Below, piece after piece: positions 51,410 to 59,447 of a DNA stretch of 64,000 nucleotides. The translations under genes and the position numbers were made by a program. Under the pieces are notes generated by a model that worked only from the letters and a program-made list of their open reading frames with translations, did not search any database and was not told the origin of the DNA. Source of the DNA: UBA3775 sp964572955 (GTDB taxonomy: Bacteria > Bacillota > Clostridia > Lachnospirales > Lachnospiraceae); contig CAZNGY010000001.1 of assembly GCA_964572955.1 (NCBI GenBank), forward strand, positions 1 through 64,000, given 5' to 3'. How positions within the stretch are numbered: position 1 is the first letter of the stretch; each line of letters opens with the position of its first letter.

Positions 51410-52537
51410 ATGGCACAGACAATGAAAGAAATAATCTCTGATTCGTTTAAAGAAATTACGGAATCGCGCTTATGCGAATTTTTGCCAAGCCTTGTCAGAG
51501 ATGCAAAAGGTGATGAGTTCCTTAAGACGGAGCCTGAATTAAACAGTATGATCAGAAAATGTCTGGATGAATCGGCAGACGGCGGAATGATTGGTATTCT
51601 GCTCCCTAGCAACGGTGTACTGAGACCATATGCGGTTATAAACCGTGGCGGTATATTAGGTACTGAAGCACTCGATACGGGTTCGGGATTCGGACTTGGA
51701 AACAGAGGAAAAAAAGCACTTGCAAAGGTTCTTACAAATATACAGCCTTTGGTTCAGAGTGCATATGCACAGGTTCTCAGCGAAAGCGAAAAAGACAGAC
51801 AGCGAATTAAAGAAGAAGAAAAGCAGGCAAAAGAGGCCAAGAAGCGTGAGCTTGAAGAAAAGCGAATGCTTGAGGAAAAAGAAAATTTTAAGACAAAAGT
51901 CCTTGCCGAAGGAGAGGAAGCTTTCCGCTCTCTCCGTACCGGTCGTGTTTTCCGTCCTGAAATGCCGGATATGCTTATGAAAGTTATGATGAGTCAGGCC
52001 GCAGCCTACGGAGCATTAGACGGAAAAACCCTTGACGTATTCGAAAACGAGTTTAAGAATCCGGAAATGCAGATGGTATATGAAAGAACGGCTGAAATTC
52101 TTGATAATGAAATTGCAAAACGTTCTCAGATGGCACTGGAAGCCCTTGAGTCACAGGAATCTCTTTGGGATTTCGTTACAGGATATCAGGAGTACCTGTC
52201 ATCAAAGAAACTTAATTTCAGAGATAAGCTTATCGGACATGGAGATACTGCTTTTGAAGAACTTTTTGATATGGATGCAAATGATGATGTACAGCTTTGG
52301 AAGATACCGGAACTTTTGAAACAGATTTATCTCGGATATCTTGCATCTGACGAAGAAGTATCGGAAAATGACATTGATGACTGTAAAGCAGATCCTGCTT
52401 TTGATAAAGCGGTGGAACTTGTATCCAATATTACAACAATGAATATCAGACTCGGTACACTCAATCCGAATGCCGGAGCGTGCAGATCAGAAATTATAAG
52501 ACAGATTGAAGCTGCAAGAAAGCAGATTGCCGGTTGA
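51410..52537 (+). CDS. Uncharacterised protein with central coiled coil
   Basis: 375 residues, no signal or membrane helix. An N-terminal domain (about 1-120) with GGMIGILLPSNGVLRPYAVINRGG is followed by a highly charged helix (about 125-170, EEEKQAKEAKKRELEEKRML) and a helical C-terminal half. I recognise no family. AAAGGAG precedes the ATG. The next gene, a secreted esterase, starts 14 bases after the stop, which implies co-transcription, though the two proteins would act on opposite sides of the membrane. Confidence 0.7.
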   Translation: MAQTMKEIISDSFKEITESRLCEFLPSLVRDAKGDEFLKTEPELNSMIRKCLDESADGGMIGILLPSNGVLRPYAVINRGGILGTEALDTGSGFGLGNRGKKALAKVLTNIQPLVQSAYAQVLSESEKDRQRIKEEEKQAKEAKKRELEEKRMLEEKENFKTKVLAEGEEAFRSLRTGRVFRPEMPDMLMKVMMSQAAAYGALDGKTLDVFENEFKNPEMQMVYERTAEILDNEIAKRSQMALEALESQESLWDFVTGYQEYLSSKKLNFRDKLIGHGDTAFEELFDMDANDDVQLWKIPELLKQIYLGYLASDEEVSENDIDDCKADPAFDKAVELVSNITTMNIRLGTLNPNAGACRSEIIRQIEAARKQIAG

Positions 52538-52551
52538 TGAAGGGAGAAGGT

Positions 52552-53808
52552 ATGAGAAAAAAGCTTGTAGCAGTACTTTTATCCGCATGTATGATTATGT
52601 CGGTAACCGGATGCGGTAACAGTAGTGGGGACACAGAACCGGCCGCATCACCTACGGTATCGGTGGGACAGGACGAAAATAAAGTAACCCCTACAGAAGC
52701 TCCGGAGAAGGATGATGACGGTCTTACGGGAAAAGAATATGATCCCGGAGTTTTTCTGATGACACAGGAAAATGTCAAGAGGCTTGGAAGAACTAAGATG
52801 ATAGAGGATGTACTTTGGTGTTCGTTCTCAGCTACAGGTGTTGAGTTTACATTTACCGGAAAAAATCTCAGTTTTGATTTGATAGCAGACTCAAATTACT
52901 ATGGTGAGACTCATCAGGCAAGGTTTTCCGTTCTTGTAGACGGAGAAAAGGTTATAGACGGATTTGTTGACGAAAAAGAAAAGAGTGTTGAAGTTTTTAA
53001 TCTTTCGGAGAGCGAAACGCATACGGTAAGATTTATTAAACTTTCTGAGTCCTCGGATTCAACAATCGGAATTCATCATGTAACCTGTGATACTGAAGCG
53101 AAAATTGCCCCAACGGAAGAAAAGGAACTTTTCGTGGAATTTATCGGGGATTCAATAACCTGCGGTTATGGTGCTGACGGTACTCTTGAAGATAAGTATT
53201 CTACGCACAATGAGAATGCTTCGGAGGCATATGCTTATAAAACGGCAGAAAAGCTTGATGCGGATTACAGTCTGGTCTCTTTTTCGGGATATGGAATCAT
53301 TTCCGGATATACAAGCGGAGCAAAGCAGGAAAGCCAGCAGCTTCCTAAGTATTACGATAAACTTGGAAATTCCTACGGAACATTTTATGCAAACGGCAGA
53401 GATTTAAGTCCGTCATCAGTTCTCTGGGATTTTTCATATACACCGGACGTAGTAGTAATTAATTTGGGAACAAATGATTATAGTTATACCAAGAAAGATG
53501 CAGTTAAATGTGAAGAGTATGTTCAGGGGTATTATTCATTCCTTGAACAGCTCAGAGGATATTATCCTGATGCAGTTATAGTATGTACGCTTGGTTTGAT
53601 GGGTAATGATTTGTACGGAAAAATAGAGGAAGCTGTTTACAGGTTTACATCGGATTATTCTGATACGAATGTTTACTGTGTGCCTTTAAGCGTACAAAGC
53701 GGTTCCTTTGGCGTTGATTACCATCCGACTCCATCAAGTCATGACAAGGCTGCAGGTGAAATGGCGGAAGCTATTACTCAGATTCTGGATGGTACTTATA
53801 CACAGTAA
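52552..53808 (+). CDS. SGNH-hydrolase lipoprotein, CE2-type acetyl esterase
   Basis: 418 residues from ATG 52552, which follows GGGAGAAGG. A lipobox ends SVTGC near residue 21, then a Thr/Pro linker. A beta-sandwich (about 75-185) precedes the SGNH domain: FIGDSITCGYGADG (catalytic Ser near 200), VVINLGTNDYSY, and a C-terminal DYHPTPSSHDKAAG with the His. The order, jelly roll then SGNH, is that of carbohydrate esterase family 2, which deacetylates xylan or mannan. It fits a plant-fibre-degrading gut or rumen lifestyle. Confidence 0.88.
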   Translation: MRKKLVAVLLSACMIMSVTGCGNSSGDTEPAASPTVSVGQDENKVTPTEAPEKDDDGLTGKEYDPGVFLMTQENVKRLGRTKMIEDVLWCSFSATGVEFTFTGKNLSFDLIADSNYYGETHQARFSVLVDGEKVIDGFVDEKEKSVEVFNLSESETHTVRFIKLSESSDSTIGIHHVTCDTEAKIAPTEEKELFVEFIGDSITCGYGADGTLEDKYSTHNENASEAYAYKTAEKLDADYSLVSFSGYGIISGYTSGAKQESQQLPKYYDKLGNSYGTFYANGRDLSPSSVLWDFSYTPDVVVINLGTNDYSYTKKDAVKCEEYVQGYYSFLEQLRGYYPDAVIVCTLGLMGNDLYGKIEEAVYRFTSDYSDTNVYCVPLSVQSGSFGVDYHPTPSSHDKAAGEMAEAITQILDGTYTQ

Positions 53809-53884
53809 ATGTAAAAACAGATAGTGATTGCGACTGTGCAATATATTAATTTTTAAAATTCTGAAATTTTATACTTAAAAGAAG

Positions 53885-53928
53885 AAAAGAGGGAGGTCAA
53901 AAAAATGACCTCCCTCTTTTCTTCTTTT
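53885..53928 (+). terminator. Terminator after the esterase gene
   Basis: AAAAGAGGGAGGTCA pairs with TGACCTCCCTCTTTT around an A-rich loop, followed by CTTCTTTT. The A-run upstream makes it bidirectional. Confidence 0.92.
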
Positions 53929-54045
53929 GTACAAAAACGATAAATAAGCTTATAATTTATGAGTATGTGAGTTGTGAAGAATGTTGGCTTTTTTTTTCAA
54001 AAAACTAAGTGCATTGTTCAATAAGTAGAAATTAAATTGGTAAAC

Positions 54046-54074
54046 TTGAAAAAATCCTTCATTTTAAGTATTAT
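54046..54074 (+). promoter_or_regulatory. Promoter of the DUF6465 gene
   Basis: TTGAAA (54046-54051), 17 bases, TATTAT (54069-54074). A second candidate (TTGTAC, 18 bases, TATAAT) lies at 53927-53956. The leader has CGGTT/AACCG and TCCGT/ACGGA stems. The rest of the 53809-54195 gap shows no gene. Confidence 0.55.
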
Positions 54075-54195
54075 ACCTAATGTAGAGGCGAGAAATGAGT
54101 CCGTAAGATTTATTGCTGACGGATTATTTAACGATGATGCACGGTTGAAAAACCGATTGATTAAAATGATAGTGAATTTAATAGGAGGAATCATC

Positions 54196-54627
54196 ATGGC
54201 TAACAAAAAAGCAGTTAAGAAAGCGGCAATGGCAGCAAAGGCAGAAGTAAAGGAAGCACCAAAGACTGAAGTTAAAGCAGAAGTAAAGGAAGCACCAAAG
54301 GCTGAAGTTAAAGCAGAGGTAAAGGAAGCACCAAAGACTGAAGTTAAAGCAGAGGTAAAGGAAGCACCAAAGGCTGAGGTTAAAGAAGAAGTAAAGGAAG
54401 CACCAAAGGCAGCAGCAAAGAAGCCGGCAGCAAAGAAGGCAGCAAAGAAGGCTGTTAAGACAAATGTATATCTTCAGTATGCCGGAAAAGAAATTGCTTT
54501 TGATGAAATTGTTGAAAACGTAAAGAAGGCTGTAGGTGATGTGGCGGAAGTTACCGTTTATGTAAAGCCTGAAGACAATGCGGCATATTATGTTGCTGAC
54601 GGAAATACAGGAAAAATTGAAATGTAA
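54196..54627 (+). CDS. DUF6465-type protein with Lys/Ala-rich repeat
   Basis: 143 residues from ATG 54196, which follows TAGGAGG. The N-terminal half is a tandem repeat of VKEAPKTEVKAE/VKEAPKAEVKAE units (an 18-codon or 9-codon period in DNA as well) ending in KKPAAKKAAKKAVK, similar to histone-H1-like tails. The C-terminal 60 residues (VYLQYAGKEIAFDEIVENVKKAVGD to ADGNTGKIEM) form a small folded domain I associate with DUF6465. A nucleic-acid-binding role is plausible but unproven. Repeat number may vary between strains. Confidence 0.85.
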   Translation: MANKKAVKKAAMAAKAEVKEAPKTEVKAEVKEAPKAEVKAEVKEAPKTEVKAEVKEAPKAEVKEEVKEAPKAAAKKPAAKKAAKKAVKTNVYLQYAGKEIAFDEIVENVKKAVGDVAEVTVYVKPEDNAAYYVADGNTGKIEM

Positions 54628-54657
54628 TTTCTTTTTTTTATAATTAAGTGTATAATC

Positions 54658-54689
54658 AAGGCATCTGTGAAATCAGATGCCTTAATTTT
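54658..54689 (+). terminator. Terminator of the DUF6465 gene
   Basis: AAGGCATCTG pairs with CAGATGCCTT and is followed by AATTTT. Confidence 0.85.
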
Positions 54690-54774
54690 GCTTCAAGAGA
54701 ATTTGGGGGCAAAGTTGAATCATAAAGGAATGTGTAAAGCACATTCTTTATTCTTTTTTATGGAGATTCTTTTT

Positions 54775-55719
54775 ATGATAGACGTTGTAATCCCGGTTTG
54801 CAGACCGGATGAGAGGTTTTATGCACTGATAAAGGGACTTTTGCTGCAAAGTTGTCAGCCGTCCCGAATCATAATAATGTATACCTTGTCAGATGATAAT
54901 GATGATTATCATGTGTTAGAAAACAGGTGCAAGAGTATTGCGGTAGAAGCCGGGGTAAATACGATAACGGAGGTCCATCCGATAACAAAGAGAGAATTTT
55001 ATCATGGAAGAACCAGAAATTATGGGATTGCCTACGGAAAAAATCCTTATGTTCTCTGTATGACTCAGGATGCAGTTCCGGAAAACAGGAATCTCATAAG
55101 AGAAATGATGGATGTTTTGGAAATGAATCCGGAGGTAAGTCAGGTGTATTGTCGTCAGAATACGGATGAAGATGCCCCGGAATATATAAGACTTACGCAG
55201 AAATTCAATTATCCTGAAAAAGTGTTGTATAAGAGCAGAGAAGATTTTAAAACAATTGGAATCAAGACGATTTTCTGCTCAAATGTATGTTGTATGTACA
55301 GAAGGGATGTGTTTGAATTTCTGGGAGGTTTTGAAGATAAGGTAATATTTAATGAAGACATGATTTTTGCCGGTAAGGCTGTAAGAAACGGTTATAAAAT
55401 ATGTTATTACGGAATGAATGGTGTGATTCACTATCATAAATATAAAATGAGTGCACAGTTCAGAAGGAATTTCGATCTTGCGGTATCACAGAAAATGAAC
55501 AGTGAAGCATTTGAGGGACTGTCATCAACCACAGAGGGTAAAAAAATGGTTAAAACCATAATGAAGTCTTTGGTGAAGAAAAAGTATTATGGACAGGCAG
55601 TCAGCTATTTCTTTCTCTCAGCAGCAAAATATCTGGGATATACCTTCGGAAATCATTATGAAGCTATTCCTTTGTCGATAAGAAGAAGAATGTCGGGAAC
55701 TCCATCCTTTTGGGACTGA
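54775..55719 (+). CDS. GT2-family glycosyltransferase (rhamnosyltransferase-like)
   Basis: 314 residues from ATG 54775, preferred because GGAG lies nine bases upstream and the product then begins MIDVVIPVCRPDERF, the usual first strand. GT-A blocks are VLCMTQDAVPENR (DxD-like), then NVCCMYRRDVFEFLGGFEDKVIFNEDMIFAGKAV, the acceptor/base region. It probably adds a sugar to a surface glycan. No glycan cluster surrounds it. The terminator of the previous gene separates the two. Confidence 0.85.
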   Translation: MIDVVIPVCRPDERFYALIKGLLLQSCQPSRIIIMYTLSDDNDDYHVLENRCKSIAVEAGVNTITEVHPITKREFYHGRTRNYGIAYGKNPYVLCMTQDAVPENRNLIREMMDVLEMNPEVSQVYCRQNTDEDAPEYIRLTQKFNYPEKVLYKSREDFKTIGIKTIFCSNVCCMYRRDVFEFLGGFEDKVIFNEDMIFAGKAVRNGYKICYYGMNGVIHYHKYKMSAQFRRNFDLAVSQKMNSEAFEGLSSTTEGKKMVKTIMKSLVKKKYYGQAVSYFFLSAAKYLGYTFGNHYEAIPLSIRRRMSGTPSFWD

Positions 55720-55769
55720 AAATGTCATATGCTGTATCCGGCTTTGTTTTCAAAGTCTTCATACTGTGG

Positions 55770-55798
55770 TTGACATAAAAATGTAAATATGTTATCAT
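55770..55798 (+). promoter_or_regulatory. Promoter of the cell-wall hydrolase gene
   Basis: Perfect TTGACA (55770-55775), 17 bases, TATCAT (55793-55798; five of six). The leader is about 100 bases. Confidence 0.75.
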
Positions 55799-55902
55799 AC
55801 GTGTAACAAATTCGTAATATATTTGCAATGAAAACGCAAATAGTAAAATGCTGTTCAGGATTATTTCCGGAACATTAAATAAATTGGGGAAGAAAAGAAT
55901 TT

Positions 55903-56730
55903 ATGATTAGCGTCTATAAAGCAAGAGCGATGATGGGATTCCTTGCCTTATCAGTAGGAATAGGAGTTGCCGGAATCGTTTCATCTGTCGGAACCGATAA
56001 GAAGGCTGAGACAGATGAGTTGACCGAAAACAAACCTACGGAAGTTTCGACATTGTATTCAAGTACTGAAGATATCGAGGGTGAAGTCAGCTATGACAAC
56101 AAAAACTGGCTTCCAAAGGAAGAAATTGCCGATGCATATGAAAAGGAAGCTAAAGATGCCGTGATACTGGTACATACTGAAGAGGATGACTCTTTTATGA
56201 ATGTGGAGTATGTTGAGCCTACACCGGAACCAACGCCGGAACCGGAGGAGGAAGAGGCAGCAGAAGTTGTTACACCTGTACCGACTGAGACACCGGAACC
56301 AACACCGGAGCCTACGGCAGTTCCTACGAAGCCTGCAGAAGAAACATCTTCCAATGGAAGTGAACTTGTAGCGGCAGCTTCTGATGAAGCACTTCTTACT
56401 TGTATTGTAGCAACTGAATCGGGTTATGATTATGATGAAATGCTTGCCGTTGCAAGTGTTGTAATAAACAGATGTAATTCAAAAGGTGTTTCAATGTATT
56501 CTGTTGTAACTGCTCCTTATCAGTTCAGTGTATATTCAAGCGGGATACTTCAGTCAGCACTTGAAAAGTACAATTCAGGAAATATTAATGAATCTGCTCA
56601 TAACGCAGCGTTATATGTTTTGAATAACGGACCTACGGTAAGTTATGGAGGATTCAGAATGTATTATCAGGGAATTGAAAATGATTTTCCAAATGGTGAA
56701 AAAATAGGAACAACATGGTTCCATAACTAA
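55903..56730 (+). CDS. Secreted cell-wall hydrolase (SleB/Hydrolase_2-like)
   Basis: 275 residues. An N-terminal hydrophobic segment (about 10-30) is a signal or anchor. A Pro/Glu/Thr repeat linker (TPEPTPEPE, TETPEPTPEP, about 105-140) leads to the catalytic domain (about 160-275): LLTCIVATESGYDYDEMLAVASVVINR, FSVYSSG and a final GTTWFHN, as in SleB-type cortex-lytic and related wall hydrolases. It likely trims peptidoglycan outside the cell. GGGG before the ATG is a modest ribosome site. Confidence 0.85.
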   Translation: MISVYKARAMMGFLALSVGIGVAGIVSSVGTDKKAETDELTENKPTEVSTLYSSTEDIEGEVSYDNKNWLPKEEIADAYEKEAKDAVILVHTEEDDSFMNVEYVEPTPEPTPEPEEEEAAEVVTPVPTETPEPTPEPTAVPTKPAEETSSNGSELVAAASDEALLTCIVATESGYDYDEMLAVASVVINRCNSKGVSMYSVVTAPYQFSVYSSGILQSALEKYNSGNINESAHNAALYVLNNGPTVSYGGFRMYYQGIENDFPNGEKIGTTWFHN

Positions 56731-56750
56731 ACCTAAATTTGAGTTCATAT

Positions 56751-56786
56751 AAAAAAGCCGGACGTGCAGACGTCCGGCTTTTTTTC
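56751..56786 (+). terminator. Terminator of the hydrolase gene
   Basis: AGCCGGACGT pairs with ACGTCCGGCT around GCAG and is followed by seven T residues; an A-run precedes it. The rest of the gap to 57083 holds the larE promoter and no gene. Confidence 0.93.
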
Positions 56787-57009
56787 TTGGGTGAATTATC
56801 CTGTTGAATTTGCAAAGCGTATGAAATATAAATTACACGTTATGCGGATGCATGACAAATTATATAAAATATCAGACTGCACAGAGCATTAAACCACAGG
56901 CGGATTTTCAGAGCAGCAGTTATTGAATTCTGAAATCAGGCATTGGAATCAAAAAATGAAATATTTAAGCAAAAAAGCAGTTTTCAGGTAAAGAATGGAA
57001 GAAACAGAC

Positions 57010-57038
57010 TTGTGTGGAAGAAGACGATTGAGTATAAT
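57010..57038 (+). promoter_or_regulatory. Promoter of larE
   Basis: TTGTGT (57010-57015), 17 bases, TATAAT (57033-57038). Confidence 0.55.
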
Positions 57039-57083
57039 AAGCTTTAAGGATAAAATGCCCTCAGGTTAAAAATGGAGAATAAT

Positions 57084-57911
57084 ATGGGATTGGCGAACGG
57101 ACTTGAAAAAAAATACGAAAAGCTTGTGCGGATGTTCTCAGATATGGAAAGAGTAATGGTATGTTTTTCAGGAGGAGTGGATTCGTCGCTGTTGTTGAAA
57201 GCTGCAAAAGATGGTGTCGGAGACAGAGTGGCGGCAGTAACAGTCCTTTCTGAGGTCATGACCGAAAATGATATAAAAGATGCAGAACTCGTTTGCTCTG
57301 AACTTGGTATAAAGAGGTATGTTATTAGGGAGGATGTCCTAAAAATCAGTGGATTTAAAGAAAATCCCATGGACAGATGCTACATATGTAAAAGAGAAAT
57401 GTTTGGTAAGGTTGTGAAACTGGCCTTGGAAGAGGGGTATAATTATGTCGTTGAAGGTTCAAATTTTGATGATTTAAATGATTACAGACCCGGAATGAAG
57501 GCAATCGGAGAACTCGGAATAAAGAGTCCGCTGAGGGATTGTGGTATGACTAAGGCTGAAATAAGACTGATGCTTGAAGACTTAGGAATCAGAAGCTGGA
57601 ACAAGCCGTCATGTGCCTGTCTTGCATCAAGATTTACTTATGGAGAGGAAATAACTTCCGAAAAACTTCAAATGATATCTCGGGCGGAGAAGCTGCTTGA
57701 AGAGTTGGGATTTGTTCAAAAAAGGGTTCGTATTCAGGGTAGAACTGCACGAATAGAGGTTTGTGTCCGTGATTTTCCGAGAATAATGAAAAATAATGTC
57801 AGGGAAAGACTGGAGAGCGAATTAAAGCGGATGGGATTTTCTTATGTGACTCTGGATTTGTCGGGATACAGAAGCGGAAGCATGAATGAAATATTATTGA
57901 AAAAGGAGTAA
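57084..57911 (+). CDS. larE: ATP-dependent sacrificial sulfur transferase LarE
   Basis: 275 residues from ATG 57084 (GGAG six bases upstream; an ATG at 57072 is an alternative). The PP-loop CFSGGVDSSLLLKA binds ATP. DRCYICKREMF and the motif SWNKPSCACLASRFTYGEEIT carry cysteines; in LarE a cysteine in this last region gives up its sulfur, or holds an iron-sulfur cluster that does. LarE builds the nickel-pincer cofactor of lactate racemase. No larA, larB or larC is in the window. Confidence 0.93.
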   Translation: MGLANGLEKKYEKLVRMFSDMERVMVCFSGGVDSSLLLKAAKDGVGDRVAAVTVLSEVMTENDIKDAELVCSELGIKRYVIREDVLKISGFKENPMDRCYICKREMFGKVVKLALEEGYNYVVEGSNFDDLNDYRPGMKAIGELGIKSPLRDCGMTKAEIRLMLEDLGIRSWNKPSCACLASRFTYGEEITSEKLQMISRAEKLLEELGFVQKRVRIQGRTARIEVCVRDFPRIMKNNVRERLESELKRMGFSYVTLDLSGYRSGSMNEILLKKE

Positions 57912-57915
57912 AAAT

Positions 57916-59403
57916 ATGCCTGTTTTTGATTTTAACAATAGTACACCGATAGAGAAAAAAGCGGCTGTATGCACTTATAAGATGTTTAAAACAAATGAAT
58001 CGGAACCGTCACCGGAAAAGCCGATAATGGTACTTGATAATTCAAAAAGACAATGGAAGCATCATTCCACTGGAAAGTTTTCCAATCAGTCGAAGATGAC
58101 GGCTTTTGAATTTAATGAGGATGACGGAGTTGTGCCGGCAGACATATTGACAATAGATGCAAGATTTGTCAGTTTGCTCAAATGGCTCGGAGAAAACAGG
58201 ATTGATGTAAGGCTCTCCGGAAAAAATACTGATGTGGGATATGCGGTTTATAAAATTAGGGAAGTTGCTCTTGGAAGCGGAACAAAGCTTTCGGCAGAGG
58301 ACGGATTTCTCCAGTTTATGATAGAAAGACTTCTTGCAAGTACCGCACCTGATGATGAAACAGATGATGATGAAAAGGAAGAAGACGGTGATGAAATGAA
58401 ACTTACAAGTATTCAGAGCATTACCGATTTTATGAATTGTGCCGGAAGGACTTTGCCTGATAATATCAGACTTTGGGCAAGAAGAAATCTTGCGGTTGCA
58501 AGATCACACGAGGTTTCGCCGGAAGAAAGAAGGCATGCACAAAGAGCTCTGTCAATCATGATGAACATTCAGTGGAAGAACAATTATTTTGAGGCAATAG
58601 ATATTGACGAAGCAAAGAGAATTCTTGATGAAGAGCTTTACGGAATGGAGAGGGTAAAACAGCGTATTATAGAGACGATAGTACAGATAAACAGAACCCA
58701 TACATTGCCGGCATACGGACTTTTACTGGTAGGTCCTGCCGGAACAGGTAAATCACAGATAGCATATGCTGTTGCAAGAATACTTAAGCTTCCTTGGACA
58801 ACACTGGATATGAGTTCAATTAACGATCCGGAGCAGCTTACGGGAAGTTCAAGAATATATGCAAATGCAAAGCCGGGAATTATACTTGAAGCTTTTTCAA
58901 TGGCAGGAGAATCTAATCTGGTATTTATTATCAATGAGCTTGATAAGGCAGCAGCAGGAAAAGGTAATGGTAATCCGGCTGATGTACTGCTGACATTGCT
59001 TGATAACCTTGGATTTACCGACAATTACATAGAATGTATGGTTCCTACGGTTGGAGTTTATCCGATTGCAACTGCAAACGATAAAAGTCAGATAAGTGCG
59101 CCGCTTATGTCAAGATTTGCCGTAATTGATATTCCTGATTATACACCGGAAGAAAAGAAGGTTATTTTTTCAAAATATGCTTTTCCTAAGGTGTTGAAGA
59201 GAATCGGTCTTAGGGAAGAAGAAATCTCATTGCTTCCGGAGGCTCTTGACGAGGTGGTTGAAATCTTTAAAAATACATCAGGAATAAGAGACCTTGAACA
59301 GGCAGCGGAACATATGGCAGCCAATGCTCTCTATCGTATTGAAGTTACTCATCTTAAAAAGGTTGTTTTTGATGCGGAAATGGTAAGAGAAGTTTTGTTA
59401 TAG
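57916..59403 (+). CDS. Lon-like AAA+ ATPase without protease domain
   Basis: 495 residues. The N-terminal 210 residues include an acidic tract DDETDDDEKEEDGDE. The linker AKRILDEELYGMERVKQRIIE and Walker A VGPAGTGKS (near 272) follow the Lon pattern. Walker B reads FIINELDK where Lon has LLDEIDK, so the metal Asp is Asn. Sensor 1 (PIATANDKS), Arg finger (APLMSRF) and Sensor 2 (SGIRDLEQAAEHM) are present. There is no Ser-Lys protease domain. It starts 4 bases after larE. It is probably a remodelling ATPase with an unknown partner. Confidence 0.82.
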   Translation: MPVFDFNNSTPIEKKAAVCTYKMFKTNESEPSPEKPIMVLDNSKRQWKHHSTGKFSNQSKMTAFEFNEDDGVVPADILTIDARFVSLLKWLGENRIDVRLSGKNTDVGYAVYKIREVALGSGTKLSAEDGFLQFMIERLLASTAPDDETDDDEKEEDGDEMKLTSIQSITDFMNCAGRTLPDNIRLWARRNLAVARSHEVSPEERRHAQRALSIMMNIQWKNNYFEAIDIDEAKRILDEELYGMERVKQRIIETIVQINRTHTLPAYGLLLVGPAGTGKSQIAYAVARILKLPWTTLDMSSINDPEQLTGSSRIYANAKPGIILEAFSMAGESNLVFIINELDKAAAGKGNGNPADVLLTLLDNLGFTDNYIECMVPTVGVYPIATANDKSQISAPLMSRFAVIDIPDYTPEEKKVIFSKYAFPKVLKRIGLREEEISLLPEALDEVVEIFKNTSGIRDLEQAAEHMAANALYRIEVTHLKKVVFDAEMVREVLL

Positions 59404-59447
59404 AAAGGGGAAATCCGGTTATATTTATCAGCCGGAGATAAAATAAA

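Noticed and set aside
54238..54440. CRISPR-like array
   Set aside because: The repeats are contiguous, in frame and encode a Lys/Ala-rich protein segment; there are no unique spacers.
56091..56354. Gly/Ser/Val-rich frame on the minus strand
   Set aside because: It is the reverse reading of the Pro/Glu/Thr linker of the wall hydrolase.
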